DNA of 64,000 nucleotides from Phytopseudomonas argentinensis. GTDB lineage: Bacteria > Pseudomonadota > Gammaproteobacteria > Pseudomonadales > Pseudomonadaceae. The DNA is taken from assembly GCF_900113905.1 (NCBI RefSeq), contig NZ_FORC01000001.1:804060-868059 (forward strand). Direction: 5' to 3'. Each line of letters opens with the position of its first letter. Positions within the stretch are counted from its first letter, which is position 1. The notes below the pieces were generated by a model. That model searched no databases, was not told the DNA's origin, and was given only the letters and a program-made list of their open reading frames with translations. Below, piece after piece: positions 36,633 to 45,944 of this stretch. The position numbers and the translations under genes were made by a program.

Positions 36633-38498
36633 TTATTCCTCGATCTCATTCAGGCTGCGCCCGGCCAGCGCGGCTTTAACCGTCGAATCCATGCGCCGGG
36701 CGGCAAAGGCATCGGTCACCTGCGACAGACGCTTGGTCTGTTGCTCGATGGCCATGCCATCGGTGCCCGTCAACAAATCACGTAATTCCTGCATCTGCAG
36801 CTCGATGACCATGCGCTCCTCGGCGTCCAGCAAACGCTCGCCGTCCGCCTGCAGCGCGCCTTCGACCGCTTCGAGCAGGCGTTGGGCATCGACTTGCTGC
36901 TCGCGCAATGCGCGGGCCGCCTTGTCGCCACCGGCGTGCTGGAAGGAGTCCTGAAGCATGCGCGCCACTTCACCGTCGGTAAGGCCATAGGACGGCTTGA
37001 CCTGGATACTGGCTTCGACGCCCGAGGCGAGCTCGCGGGCACTGACGCTGAGCAGGCCATCGGCATCCACCTGGAAAGTCACGCGGATCTTCGCGGCCCC
37101 GGCCACCATCGGCGGGATGCCGCGCAGCTCGAAGCGTGCCAGGGAGCGGCAATCGCTGATCAGTTCGCGCTCACCCTGCAGCACATGGATCATCATGGCG
37201 CTCTGGCCATCCTTGTACGTCGTGAATTCCTGGGCACGGGCCACTGGAATCGTGGTGTTGCGCGGAATCACCTTTTCCATCAGCCCGCCCATGGTTTCCA
37301 ACCCCAGGGACAGCGGGATGACGTCCAGCAGCAGCAATTCTTCGCCATCGGCGCGGCGGTTGCCGGCCAGGGCATCGGCCTGGATCGCCGCACCAATGGC
37401 GACCACCTGATCCGGATCGATATCGGTCAGCGGCTGGCGCCCGAACAGCTCGCCAACGGCCTCGCGCACGCGGGGTACGCGGGTCGAGCCACCGACCATG
37501 ACCACGGCGCCCACATCCTCGACCTCGATACCTGCGTCGCGCACCGCGCGGCGACAAGCTTTCAGGCTGCGCGCCACCATGGGCTCGATCAACGCCTGAA
37601 ACTCGCCACGCGACAGCACGCCACGCCACTGGCCATGTACGACCTCGACGGTTTCGGCAGCGGTCAGCGCTTCCTTGGCGGCACAGGCTGTCTGCAGCAG
37701 GCTACGCTGGGCACCGGGCTCGATATCGGCGGACAGCCCCGCCTGCTCGACGATCCAGCCGGCAATGGCGTGATCGAAATCGTCGCCGCCCAGGGCGCTG
37801 TCGCCGCCGGTAGCCAATACCTCGAATACCCCACCGGTCAGGCGCAGGATGGAAATGTCGAAGGTACCGCCGCCCAGGTCATAGATCGCCACCACGCCTT
37901 CGGCGCTCTGGTCGAGACCATAGGCAACTGCGGCAGCAGTAGGTTCGTTGAGCAGGCGCAGCACGCTCAGGCCGGCCAGGCGCGCGGCATCCTTGGTGGC
38001 TTGGCGCTGGGAGTCGTCGAAATAGGCCGGCACGGTGATCACCGCGCCAACCAGTTCGCCGCCCAGCGTTGCCTCGGCGCGCTGGCGCAACGCCCGCAGG
38101 ATATCGGCGGACACCTCCACGGGGCTCTTCAGGCCCTGCACGGTGTCGAGGAACGGCATGTGCGACTCGCCGGCGACGAAGCGGTAAGGCAGTTGCTCAC
38201 CCAATTGCTTGACGTCGGCGAGACCGCGCCCCATCAGGCGCTTGACCGAGAGGATGCTGTTGAAGGGGTCGCTGGCAGCATCGCGGCGGGCCGCTTCACC
38301 GACCTCGACACGATCGGCGTGGTAACGCACGGCCGAAGGCAGGATCAGGCGCCCTTCACTATCCGGCAGCGGCTCGCTGACGCCACTGCGCACGGCGGCG
38401 ACAAGGGAATTGGTGGTGCCCAGGTCGATGCCGACAGCCAGACGACGCTGGTGGGGTTGTGGGCTCTGTCCGGGCTCAGCGATCTGCAATAAAGCCAT
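36633..38498 (-). CDS. hscA: Fe-S chaperone HscA (Hsp70 family)
   Basis: 621 residues, the usual length. The Hsp70 ATPase domain shows [59 protein letters not shown] and [14 protein letters not shown]. The substrate domain and lid follow ([26 protein letters not shown]). HscA binds the LPPVK peptide of IscU and, with HscB, drives cluster transfer. Between hscB and fdx in the operon. Confidence 0.98.
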   Translation of the reverse strand: MALLQIAEPGQSPQPHQRRLAVGIDLGTTNSLVAAVRSGVSEPLPDSEGRLILPSAVRYHADRVEVGEAARRDAASDPFNSILSVKRLMGRGLADVKQLGEQLPYRFVAGESHMPFLDTVQGLKSPVEVSADILRALRQRAEATLGGELVGAVITVPAYFDDSQRQATKDAARLAGLSVLRLLNEPTAAAVAYGLDQSAEGVVAIYDLGGGTFDISILRLTGGVFEVLATGGDSALGGDDFDHAIAGWIVEQAGLSADIEPGAQRSLLQTACAAKEALTAAETVEVVHGQWRGVLSRGEFQALIEPMVARSLKACRRAVRDAGIEVEDVGAVVMVGGSTRVPRVREAVGELFGRQPLTDIDPDQVVAIGAAIQADALAGNRRADGEELLLLDVIPLSLGLETMGGLMEKVIPRNTTIPVARAQEFTTYKDGQSAMMIHVLQGERELISDCRSLARFELRGIPPMVAGAAKIRVTFQVDADGLLSVSARELASGVEASIQVKPSYGLTDGEVARMLQDSFQHAGGDKAARALREQQVDAQRLLEAVEGALQADGERLLDAEERMVIELQMQELRDLLTGTDGMAIEQQTKRLSQVTDAFAARRMDSTVKAALAGRSLNEIEE

Positions 38499-38552
38499 AG
38501 GTAGTCGGTGCTTATCTGGGTATCAGGCACGGCCACGGCAGCCGCGCGAGCA

Positions 38553-39080
38553 TTAATCGTCGAGGCGCTCTTCCAACTGGCGCACCTCGTGGGAAAGCTT
38601 GTCCAGGAACTGCATGCGGCGCATCAGGCGTTCAGCCTCTTCTCGGCGCGCATTGTCCTCCCAAGCCTCGGCGAAGCGTTCGTTCAGCTCCTGCTGGGCG
38701 ATCTTCAGGCGGCCCTTGAAAGCGGCCACGCCAGCCAGATCGGCTTCGTCCTGCAGGTCTTCGAGCTCCTCGCGCCACTGCATCTGCTGCATCAGGAAGT
38801 CAGGATCCTGCACGGTGACTTCCATGGGCAACTCGGGCCCGCGCATCGCCAGCAGGTAACGCGCCCGCTGCGAGTCGCTCTTGAGCGTGCGGTAGGCTTC
38901 GTTGAGGCTCGCCGAGCGCTCCAGCGCCAGGCGCTGCTCACGCTCGGAGGCATCGGCGAAACGATCCGGATGAACACTGCGAGCCAGCTCACGATAACGC
39001 GAGGCCAACTGTTCGAGATCCAGGCGAAAACTCGGCTGCAACTCGAACAGGGCGAAATGACAAGGGCCGGAACTGTTCAT
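38553..39080 (-). CDS. hscB: Fe-S co-chaperone HscB
   Basis: 175 residues. ATG 39080 shares one base with the iscA stop codon; the much longer open frame upstream is iscA read in another frame. The J domain (1-75) has HPDRFAD with His37-Pro38-Asp39. A C-terminal three-helix bundle that binds IscU follows ([24 protein letters not shown]). It recruits IscU to HscA and stimulates its ATPase. Confidence 0.96.
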   Translation of the reverse strand: MNSSGPCHFALFELQPSFRLDLEQLASRYRELARSVHPDRFADASEREQRLALERSASLNEAYRTLKSDSQRARYLLAMRGPELPMEVTVQDPDFLMQQMQWREELEDLQDEADLAGVAAFKGRLKIAQQELNERFAEAWEDNARREEAERLMRRMQFLDKLSHEVRQLEERLDD

Positions 39081-39403
39081 CAGATGTTGAAGCTTTCGCC
39101 ACAGCCACATTCGCCACGGACGTTGGGGTTGTTGAACTTGAAGCCTTCGTTCAACCCCTCCTTGACGAAATCCAGCTCGGTGCCATCGAGGTACACCAGG
39201 CTCTTGGGATCGATGATCACTTTGACACCGTGGCTTTCGAACACCTGATCCTCGCCAGCGGTTTCGTCGACGAACTCCAGCACGTAGGCCAGGCCGGAGC
39301 AACCGGTGGTACGAACCCCGAGACGGATGCCCTCACCCTTACCACGGCCGTCGAGGGAACGACGGATATGCTGGGCAGCGGCTTGAGTCATGCTGATGGC
39401 CAT
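39080..39403 (-). CDS. iscA: Fe-S assembly A-type carrier IscA
   Basis: 107 residues. ATG 39403 with AAGGAGG seven bases upstream is preferred to a TTG two codons earlier. Cluster/iron ligands are Cys35 (TTGCSGLAY), Cys99 and Cys101 (GECGCGESF). It acts as an iron donor or cluster carrier after IscU. Confidence 0.97.
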   Translation of the reverse strand: MAISMTQAAAQHIRRSLDGRGKGEGIRLGVRTTGCSGLAYVLEFVDETAGEDQVFESHGVKVIIDPKSLVYLDGTELDFVKEGLNEGFKFNNPNVRGECGCGESFNI

Positions 39404-39415
39404 CGACAAACCTCC

Positions 39416-39802
39416 TTAGAGCAAACCTTTCTTCTGCTTGTAGTCGCGCACGGCCGCCTTGATGGCGTCCTCGGCGAGTACCGAGCAGTGAATCTTCACC
39501 GGTGGCAGCGCCAGCTCTTCAGCCAACTGGGTGTTGCTGATGGTGACAGCCTCATCCAGGGTCTTGCCCTTCATCCACTCGGTGGCCAGGGAGCTGGAGG
39601 CGATGGCGGAGCCGCAACCGTAGGTCTTGAACTTGGCGTCTTCGATGACGCCGGCGTCGCTGACCTTGATCTGCAGTCGCATCACGTCGCCGCAGGCCGG
39701 TGCACCGACCATGCCGGTGCCGACATCAGGATCTTCCGCGTTCATCTTGCCGACGTTGCGCGGGTTCTCGTAGTGGTCGATGACCTTTTCGCTGTAAGCC
39801 AT
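39416..39802 (-). CDS. iscU: Fe-S scaffold IscU
   Basis: 128 residues. Scaffold ligands Cys37, Asp39 (APACGD), Cys63 (YGCGSA), His105 and Cys106 (KIHCSV) are intact, as is the HscA-binding LPPVK (99-103). Clusters are built here from IscS sulfur, iron and electrons from Fdx. Between iscS and iscA. Confidence 0.98.
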   Translation of the reverse strand: MAYSEKVIDHYENPRNVGKMNAEDPDVGTGMVGAPACGDVMRLQIKVSDAGVIEDAKFKTYGCGSAIASSSLATEWMKGKTLDEAVTISNTQLAEELALPPVKIHCSVLAEDAIKAAVRDYKQKKGLL

Positions 39803-39844
39803 GTTATCAATCCTCTTTCATCAGGCGCCGCTCGCTGGCAGCTT

Positions 39845-41059
39845 TTAGTGTGCTGCCCATTCCACCTTGGAAATGTCGACACCTTCTTTGAACATATCCC
39901 AGAGCGGCGACAGTTCGCGCAGCTTGGTGACTGCTTCGCGTACTTTCTCCGCGGCGTAGTCGACTTCTTCTTCGGTGGTGAAGCGGCCGAAGGTGAAGCG
40001 AATCGAGCTGTGTGCCAGTTCGTCGTTGCGGCCCAGGGCACGCAGCACGTAGGAAGGCTCCAGGGACGCAGACGTACAGGCCGAACCGGACGATACCGCC
40101 AAGTCCTTGAGGGCCATGATCAGCGACTCGCCTTCCACGTAGTTGAAGCTCAGGTTCAGGTTGTGCGGTACACGGGCGGTCATGCTGCCATTGACGTACA
40201 GCTCTTCCAGCCCATCTACCTTGCTGAAGAAACGGTCACGCAGGGCCAGCACCTTGGCGTTTTCGGCGGCCATTTCTTCCTTGGCGATACGGAAGGCCTC
40301 GCCCATGCCGACGCACTGGTGGGTCGCCAGGGTGCCGGAACGCATGCCGCGCTCGTGGCCGCCACCGTGGGTCTGCGCTTCCAGGCGAATACGTGGCTTG
40401 CGGCGTACATAGAGTGCGCCAACCCCTTTGGGGCCGTAGGTCTTGTGCGCCGAAAAGGCCATCAGGTCGACCTTGAGCTTCTGCAGGTCAATCTCGACCT
40501 TGCCGGTCGACTGGGCGGCATCGACGTGGAAGAACACGCCACGCGCGCGCAGCAACTCGCCGATCGCGGCGATGTCGTTGACGGTGCCGATCTCGTTGTT
40601 GACGTGCATGATCGACACCAGAATGGTGTCCTCGCGCAGCGCCGCTTCGACCATGGCCGGGGTGATCAGGCCATCTTCGCCAGGCTCGATGTAGGTCACT
40701 TCGAAGCCTTCACGCTCGAGCTGGCGCATGGTATCGAGCACCGCCTTGTGCTCGATCTTCGAGGTGATCAGGTGCTTGCCCTTGCTGGCATAGAAGCTGG
40801 CCACGCCCTTGATGGCGAGGTTGTCGGACTCGGTGGCACCGGAGGTCCAGACGATCTCGCGCGGGTCGGCATTGACCAGCTCGGCAACCTGGCGGCGAGC
40901 GTTCTCCACCGCTTCCTCGGCCTTCCAGCCAAAGACGTGGGAGCGCGATGCGGGGTTGCCGAAGTTACCTTCGTTGGTCAGGCATTCGATCATTTTCTGC
41001 GCAACGCGCGGGTCGACCGGCGTTGTCGCGGAGTAATCCATGTAGATCGGCAATTTCAT
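39845..41059 (-). CDS. iscS: Cysteine desulfurase IscS
   Basis: 404 residues. PLP Lys206 lies in [10 protein letters not shown], and the catalytic Cys328 in [17 protein letters not shown]. It removes sulfur from cysteine for Fe-S clusters, thio-modified tRNA and cofactors. Second gene of the isc operon, about 40 bases after iscR. Confidence 0.98.
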   Translation of the reverse strand: MKLPIYMDYSATTPVDPRVAQKMIECLTNEGNFGNPASRSHVFGWKAEEAVENARRQVAELVNADPREIVWTSGATESDNLAIKGVASFYASKGKHLITSKIEHKAVLDTMRQLEREGFEVTYIEPGEDGLITPAMVEAALREDTILVSIMHVNNEIGTVNDIAAIGELLRARGVFFHVDAAQSTGKVEIDLQKLKVDLMAFSAHKTYGPKGVGALYVRRKPRIRLEAQTHGGGHERGMRSGTLATHQCVGMGEAFRIAKEEMAAENAKVLALRDRFFSKVDGLEELYVNGSMTARVPHNLNLSFNYVEGESLIMALKDLAVSSGSACTSASLEPSYVLRALGRNDELAHSSIRFTFGRFTTEEEVDYAAEKVREAVTKLRELSPLWDMFKEGVDISKVEWAAH

Positions 41060-41102
41060 TTCGGTATCTCCTAATCAGGTATCAGGCCGGCGCCTTGCGT
41101 AC

Positions 41103-41600
41103 TCAATCGACGGTGGACGCTTCAATCTTATCCAGCTGGTGCGCCCTGCCATTGCTGCTGCAGCGACGCTGATCCTGGCGCTGGGCGACTTCCTGCACTT
41201 CGCGGCGCGTGACCAGGTCGGCCAGGCTGATGCCGCTGAGAAACTCGTGTATCTGCTGACTCAGGTCGCACCACAGGTGGTGGGTCAGGCAGATATCGCC
41301 GGAATGACAACCACCCTGCCCTTGGCAACGGGTGGCATCGACGGATTCGTTGACCGCGTCGATCACTTCAGCGACCTGGATACCCTGCATGTTGCGCGAC
41401 AGCTGATAACCGCCCCCCGGACCGCGAACGCTGGATACCAGGCTGCCGCGACGGAGCTTGGCGAACAGCTGCTCGAGATAGGAAAGGGAAATGCCCTGAC
41501 GCTCGGAGATGTCGGCGAGGGATACCGGGCCGTTCTGCGCATGCAGCGCCAGATCGAGCATGGCAGTCACGGCGTAGCGGCCTTTGGTAGTCAGTCGCAT
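41103..41600 (-). CDS. iscR: Fe-S regulator IscR
   Basis: 165 residues. An Rrf2-family winged helix ([20 protein letters not shown]) is followed by the [2Fe-2S] ligands Cys92, Cys98, Cys104 and His107. Holo-IscR represses the isc operon through a type 1 site; that site overlaps the promoter just upstream here. First gene of the operon. Confidence 0.98.
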   Translation of the reverse strand: MRLTTKGRYAVTAMLDLALHAQNGPVSLADISERQGISLSYLEQLFAKLRRGSLVSSVRGPGGGYQLSRNMQGIQVAEVIDAVNESVDATRCQGQGGCHSGDICLTHHLWCDLSQQIHEFLSGISLADLVTRREVQEVAQRQDQRRCSSNGRAHQLDKIEASTVD

Positions 41601-41632
41601 GAAGGGTTACCAAGGATTCACAATGTGAAGCG

Positions 41633-41666
41633 ATTATCCCCTTTTCCGAGTATTTAAGTCAACTAT
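41633..41666 (-). promoter_or_regulatory. isc promoter with overlapping IscR type 1 site
   Basis: On the minus strand the -35 is ttgact (41662-41657) and the -10 is gataat (41638-41633), 18 bases apart, 33 bases before the iscR ATG. The segment atagttgacttaaatactcgg (41666-41646) closely matches the type 1 IscR half-sites seen in the E. coli isc promoter (atagttgacc...actcgg) and covers the -35. This implies autorepression by holo-IscR. Confidence 0.85.
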
Positions 41667-41749
41667 AAGACCAACCAAAACACTCGGGTTTAGGGACGCT
41701 TCCCGGCAAAACTGGCCGCGGATCATAGCAAAGCCACACCCGCATCGCA

Positions 41750-42529
41750 TCAGGCAGCCGGCTTGTTGCCAGGCTCCTTGCAGACGCCGGCGAAATCCTC
41801 GTCACGCAACGCCGGCATGTCCTTGGCGCAATAATCGCTGCCCAGTTTGCCCAGCGCTCCACAGATACCTTCCAGCCGGCTATCGACAGCATGCAGGTGA
41901 TCGAGCAACTGGCCGATCGCCCGGGCCACCGGGTCGGGCATGTCCTGGCTGACACCATAGGCGTCGAAGCCCAGCTTGTCGGCGATCGCCTGGCGCTGCG
42001 CTTCGAGCCCGTCGCCCCCCTTGACGATGATCTTGGCCGGAATGCCGACCGCGGTCGCCCCAGCCGGTACAGCCTTGGTGACCACCGCGTTGGAACCGAT
42101 CTTGGCACCTGCGCCCACGGTGAACGGGCCGAGCACCTTGGCGCCGGCACCCACCACCACACCATCCTCGAGCGTCGGGTGGCGCTTGCCCTTGTTCCAG
42201 CTGGTGCCGCCCAGGGTAACGCCCTGGTAGAGCGTCACGTCGTTGCCGATCTCGGCAGTCTCACCAATGACGATACCCATACCGTGATCGATGAAAAAAC
42301 GCCGGCCGATCACCGCACCGGGATGAATTTCGATACCGGTCAGCCAGCGACTGAAGTTCGACACGCCCCGCGCCAGCCACTTCCAGCCCGAGCCCCACAA
42401 TGCATGGGCTGCGCGATGCAACCAGATCGCATGCAGCCCCGGATAGCAGGTCACCACCTCGAACGCATTACGCGCCGCCGGATCACGATGAAACACGCCC
42501 TGGATATCTTCCCGCATGCGCTCAAACAT
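41750..42529 (-). CDS. cysE: Serine O-acetyltransferase CysE
   Basis: 259 residues. ATG 42529 ([21 protein letters not shown]) is used; it overlaps the trmJ stop by eight bases. A helical N-terminal SATase domain precedes the left-handed hexapeptide beta-helix ([41 protein letters not shown]). His residues in DHG are catalytic in the family. It makes O-acetylserine, the precursor for cysteine. Lying between trmJ and iscR, it links cysteine supply to IscS, which uses cysteine sulfur. Confidence 0.95.
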   Translation of the reverse strand: MFERMREDIQGVFHRDPAARNAFEVVTCYPGLHAIWLHRAAHALWGSGWKWLARGVSNFSRWLTGIEIHPGAVIGRRFFIDHGMGIVIGETAEIGNDVTLYQGVTLGGTSWNKGKRHPTLEDGVVVGAGAKVLGPFTVGAGAKIGSNAVVTKAVPAGATAVGIPAKIIVKGGDGLEAQRQAIADKLGFDAYGVSQDMPDPVARAIGQLLDHLHAVDSRLEGICGALGKLGSDYCAKDMPALRDEDFAGVCKEPGNKPAA

Positions 42530-43310
42530 CAGTCTTCCCCCGCTTATGGTGCTCACCGCGCGCAGCCTTGAGTGTTTCGGTCAGGATGCCGCGCAAGATA
42601 TTCATTTCCAGCCGCGTCACCTCACTGCGGCCATACAGGCGGCGCAGACGAGTCATCAGGTGCCGCGGGCTGGCAGGGTCGAGAAAGCCGATTTCCACCA
42701 GCGACTTCTCCAGATGGCCATAGAAGGATTCCATCTCGTCAGCCGTTACCGGCTGATCGCCCTCCTCAATCGCATCCTGGCGAGGCGCGACCGGCGCATT
42801 TTCACCAGCCAAGGCCGCCATGCGCACCTCGTAGGTCAGCACCTGCACGGCTGCGGCCAGATTCAGCGAACTGAATGCCGGATCGGACGGGATGTGCACA
42901 TGGAAATGGCAACGCTGCAGCTCTTCATTAGTCAGGCCGGCGTGCTCGCGGCCGAACACCAACGCCACCTCAGCGCCTTCGTCAGCCTTTTGTACCGCGG
43001 CCACGCCACACTCGCGCGGGTCGATCAGCGGCCAGGGGATGCGTCGCTCGCGCGCACTGGTACCGAACGCCAGGCTGCAACCCGCCAGCGCCTCTTCGAG
43101 ACAGGAGACCACCTGGGCAGAATCGAGAATATCGGTGGCGCCGGAGGCACGAGCCACCGCCTCCTCGCTGGGAAACTGGCGCGGTTCGACCAGCACCAGT
43201 CGCGACAGCCCCATGTTTTTCATGGCCCTGGCCACCCCGCCGATATTGCCGGGATGGCTGGTATTGACCAGTACCACTCGAATGTTCTGCAGCAAGGTAG
43301 ACGCCCGCAT
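42522..43310 (-). CDS. trmJ: tRNA (cytidine/uridine-2'-O-)-methyltransferase TrmJ
   Basis: 262 residues from ATG 43310; no strong ribosome site is seen, and TTG 43295 is an alternative start. SPOUT family motifs: [39 protein letters not shown], and the knot sequence [26 protein letters not shown]-terminal dimer helix region ([36 protein letters not shown]) completes it. It 2'-O-methylates position 32 of certain tRNAs. Divergent from suhB. Confidence 0.94.
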   Translation of the reverse strand: MRASTLLQNIRVVLVNTSHPGNIGGVARAMKNMGLSRLVLVEPRQFPSEEAVARASGATDILDSAQVVSCLEEALAGCSLAFGTSARERRIPWPLIDPRECGVAAVQKADEGAEVALVFGREHAGLTNEELQRCHFHVHIPSDPAFSSLNLAAAVQVLTYEVRMAALAGENAPVAPRQDAIEEGDQPVTADEMESFYGHLEKSLVEIGFLDPASPRHLMTRLRRLYGRSEVTRLEMNILRGILTETLKAARGEHHKRGKTDV

Positions 43311-43438
43311 CGGATAAACAAGGTGATAAATCTTACAGAAGCCCCCCTCTTTGTGCCATGCGAGACACCGACGGCACTTCAAGCGACGGGCTTTTCTGCT
43401 AGAATGGCCGGCTTTATCACGACCCCAGGTGAACCTCC

Positions 43439-44254
43439 ATGCAGCCCATGCTGAATATCGCGCTGCGCGCAGCCCGTAGCGCCGGTGAAATGATCTTCCG
43501 CTCAATCGAACGCCTGGACGTCATCGCCGTAGATGAAAAGGACGCCAAGGATTACGTCACCGAGATCGACCGCTCCGCCGAGCTGATGATCGTCCAGGCG
43601 CTGCGCAAGGCGTACCCGACCCACAGCTTCCTTGGCGAGGAAGGCGGCCTGCTCGAAGGCAGCGGCGAAGGCGCTGACTACCAGTGGATCATCGATCCGC
43701 TCGACGGCACCACCAACTTCGTGCGCGGTGTTCCGCATTTCGCCGTCAGCCTGGCCTGCAAATACCGCGGCCGCCTGGAGCACGCGGTGATCATCGATCC
43801 GGTGCGCCAGGAAGAATTCACCGCCAGTCGTGGCCGTGGCGCCGCCCTCAATGGCCGTCGCCTGCGCGTGAGCAACCGCAAGAGCCTGGACGGCGCACTG
43901 CTGGGCACCGGTTTCCCGTTCCGCAACGACCAGCTGGACAACCTCGAGAACTACCTGGGCATGTTCCGCAGCCTGGTCGGCCAGACCGCCGGCGTCCGCC
44001 GCGCCGGTGCTGCCAGCCTCGACCTGGCCTATGTGGCCGCCGGGCGTTTCGACGCCTTCTGGGAATTCGGCCTGTCCGAGTGGGACATGGCAGCCGGCGC
44101 CCTGCTGATCCAGGAAGCGGGCGGCCTGGTCAGCGACTTCAGCGGCGGCCACGATTTCCTCGAGAAGGGCCAGATCGTCGCCGGCAACACAAAGTGCTTC
44201 AAGGCCGTGCTGACCGCGATTCAGCCGCACCTCTCGGCATCGCTCAAACGCTAA
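43439..44254 (+). CDS. suhB: Inositol-phosphate phosphatase family protein SuhB
   Basis: 271 residues. The Mg-dependent phosphatase motifs are GEEGG (about 68), IDPLDGTTNFVRG and SEWDMAAGALLIQEAGG. In enterobacteria and Pseudomonas SuhB also acts with Nus factors in rRNA antitermination; that role is known for the family, not seen here. Monocistronic, ending at two back-to-back terminators. Confidence 0.96.
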   Translation: MQPMLNIALRAARSAGEMIFRSIERLDVIAVDEKDAKDYVTEIDRSAELMIVQALRKAYPTHSFLGEEGGLLEGSGEGADYQWIIDPLDGTTNFVRGVPHFAVSLACKYRGRLEHAVIIDPVRQEEFTASRGRGAALNGRRLRVSNRKSLDGALLGTGFPFRNDQLDNLENYLGMFRSLVGQTAGVRRAGAASLDLAYVAAGRFDAFWEFGLSEWDMAAGALLIQEAGGLVSDFSGGHDFLEKGQIVAGNTKCFKAVLTAIQPHLSASLKR

Positions 44255-44264
44255 TTGCGGCGCC

Positions 44265-44292
44265 AAAAAAACCGGCCCAAGGCCGGTTTTTT
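44265..44292. terminator. Bidirectional terminator after suhB
   Basis: The stem accggcc / ggccggt has loop caa, with A-runs before and T-runs after, and so works on both strands. It is the first of two consecutive hairpins between convergent genes. Confidence 0.93.
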
Positions 44293-44302
44293 ATTGCCCA
44301 CG

Positions 44303-44330
44303 AAAAAGGCGCTCTGAGAGCGCCTTTTTT
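44303..44330. terminator. Second bidirectional terminator
   Basis: The stem ggcgctc (44308-44314) and gagcgcc (44318-44324) has loop tga, A-run 44303-44307 and T-run 44325-44330. On the minus strand it ends the glycine-zipper gene. Confidence 0.93.
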
Positions 44331-44347
44331 ACATCCCGCCGGGTGGA

Positions 44348-44890
44348 TTACTCATCCGACTCGGAGTTGGCCAGTACCAGCTTGCCGTCGCGAACCGGGA
44401 TCTTGCTGCCCGGCTCTTCGTCCATGCGCACACGGCCTACCTTGCCATCCAGATCGTATTTCACGTCATAGCCAACGATCTTCTCGCTGCTGTCGGTGAC
44501 GGTCTTGCAGCGTGTTTCCGTGGTGGTGTAGGTATCACGCGACTGCATGCCTTCCTGCACCTTGTTGCCGGCATAACCGCCGCCCACAGCGCCCGCGACA
44601 GTGGCGATCTTCTTGCCGTTGCCGCCACCTACCTGGTTGCCCAGCAGGCCACCAACCACGGCGCCGATCGCGGTACCGGCGATCTGGTGTTGGTCCTGCA
44701 CTGGACGCTGGCGGGTCACGGCCACGTCCCGGCATTCCTCACGCGGTGTCTTGATGGTCTCGGTGACCGGCTTGACCGCCAGAACCTCGGCGTACTTGGG
44801 TCCGCTCACCATGCTGTAGGTTGCAACAGCACCACCTGCAGTCACACCGACAGCACCCAGTACAGCACCAACCAACAATGACTTGTTCAT
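44348..44890 (-). CDS. Glycine zipper 2TM domain protein
   Basis: 180 residues. ATG 44890 with AGGAG seven bases upstream. The N-terminus is one Gly/Ala-rich helix (SLLVGAVLGAVGVTAGGAVATY) with no lipobox Cys. It is followed by the glycine-zipper element (GTAIGAVVGGLLGNQVGGGNGKKIATVAGAVGGGYAGNKVQ) known from SlyB/Rickettsia 17-kDa-type antigens, then a soluble C-terminal piece (TRCKTVTDSSEKIVGYDVKYDLDGKVGRVRMD). Probably envelope-associated; precise function unknown. Confidence 0.85.
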   Translation of the reverse strand: MNKSLLVGAVLGAVGVTAGGAVATYSMVSGPKYAEVLAVKPVTETIKTPREECRDVAVTRQRPVQDQHQIAGTAIGAVVGGLLGNQVGGGNGKKIATVAGAVGGGYAGNKVQEGMQSRDTYTTTETRCKTVTDSSEKIVGYDVKYDLDGKVGRVRMDEEPGSKIPVRDGKLVLANSESDE

Positions 44891-45014
44891 GCGATTCTCC
44901 TGATCACAACTGCAGCGCCTATGCGCTTTACTCCCAGCCTTGGAAATGCAAAACGGGCGACAAGTTCCCTTGCCGCCCGCCTTTATGCAGTGCAAATGGT
45001 GAACGCATCACGCC

Positions 45015-45935
45015 CTAGGGACGATCATCGACACCTTCTGCAGTGGTCGCTGGAGGGATCAGATCCTCGGAGGTCAGTTTCAGCCAGATCAGCACCGGCG
45101 CACTGATATAGACCGACGAGTAGGTACCGACCACAACACCGATCAAGAGGGTCAGCGCAAAGCCGCCCAGGCTGTCGCCACCGAATACCAGCAGAGCGAC
45201 CAGCGCCATGGCCGTGGACATGGACGTGGCGATGGTGCGCAGCAGCGTCTGGGTCACCGACACATCGATGTTCTCGACGATGTCGGCCTTGCGCAGCACA
45301 CGGAAATTCTCGCGAATCCGGTCGTAGATGATGATGGTGTCGTTGAGCGAGTAACCGACCATGGCCAGCACGGCAGCCAGCACGGTCAGGTCGAACGGCA
45401 CCTGGAAGAACGCCAGGATGCCAAGGGTCACGATCACGTCGTGGGCCAGGGAACCGACCGCGCCGACCCCGAATTTCCACTGGAAGCGGAAAGCCAGGTA
45501 CAGCAGGATGCCGCCCAGCGCCAGCAGCATGGCCAGGCCACCCTGGTCACGCAGCTCCTCGCCCACCTGCGGGCCGACGAATTCGACACGCTTGACCTCG
45601 AACGATGTCTCGGTATCGATCTTGCGCAGCGCGCCGGCGACTTCATTGCCCAGGTCAGGCGAGTCACCGGCCAGGCGCACCAGCACGTCGGTGGTGGAAC
45701 CGAAGCTTTGCACCACGGCGTCGGCATAACCAGCCTGACCCAGCTCACGCTTGATCAGCTCGAGGTCCGCCGGCTGCTCGTAGGTCAGTTCGATCAGCGT
45801 GCCGCCGGTGAAGTCCAGGCCGTAGTTGAGGCCATGTTTGAACAGGCTACCCAAGCCGATAAGGCTGATAACCACGGTAATGGCGAACGCAATATTGCGT
45901 ATCGTCATGAACGGAATGCGCGATGGAAGATTCAT
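45015..45935 (-). CDS. secF: Protein translocase subunit SecF
   Basis: 306 residues with six membrane helices. Signature regions: GLDFTGGTLIELTYEQPADL, the periplasmic loop, and VVGYSLNDTIIIYDRIRENFR-type sequence (here MVGYSLNDTIIIYDRIRENFR). With SecD it uses the proton-motive force to pull exported chains out of SecYEG. GAGG precedes ATG 45935. It follows secD by nine bases. Confidence 0.97.
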   Translation of the reverse strand: MNLPSRIPFMTIRNIAFAITVVISLIGLGSLFKHGLNYGLDFTGGTLIELTYEQPADLELIKRELGQAGYADAVVQSFGSTTDVLVRLAGDSPDLGNEVAGALRKIDTETSFEVKRVEFVGPQVGEELRDQGGLAMLLALGGILLYLAFRFQWKFGVGAVGSLAHDVIVTLGILAFFQVPFDLTVLAAVLAMVGYSLNDTIIIYDRIRENFRVLRKADIVENIDVSVTQTLLRTIATSMSTAMALVALLVFGGDSLGGFALTLLIGVVVGTYSSVYISAPVLIWLKLTSEDLIPPATTAEGVDDRP

Positions 45936-45944
45936 AGCCTCACC

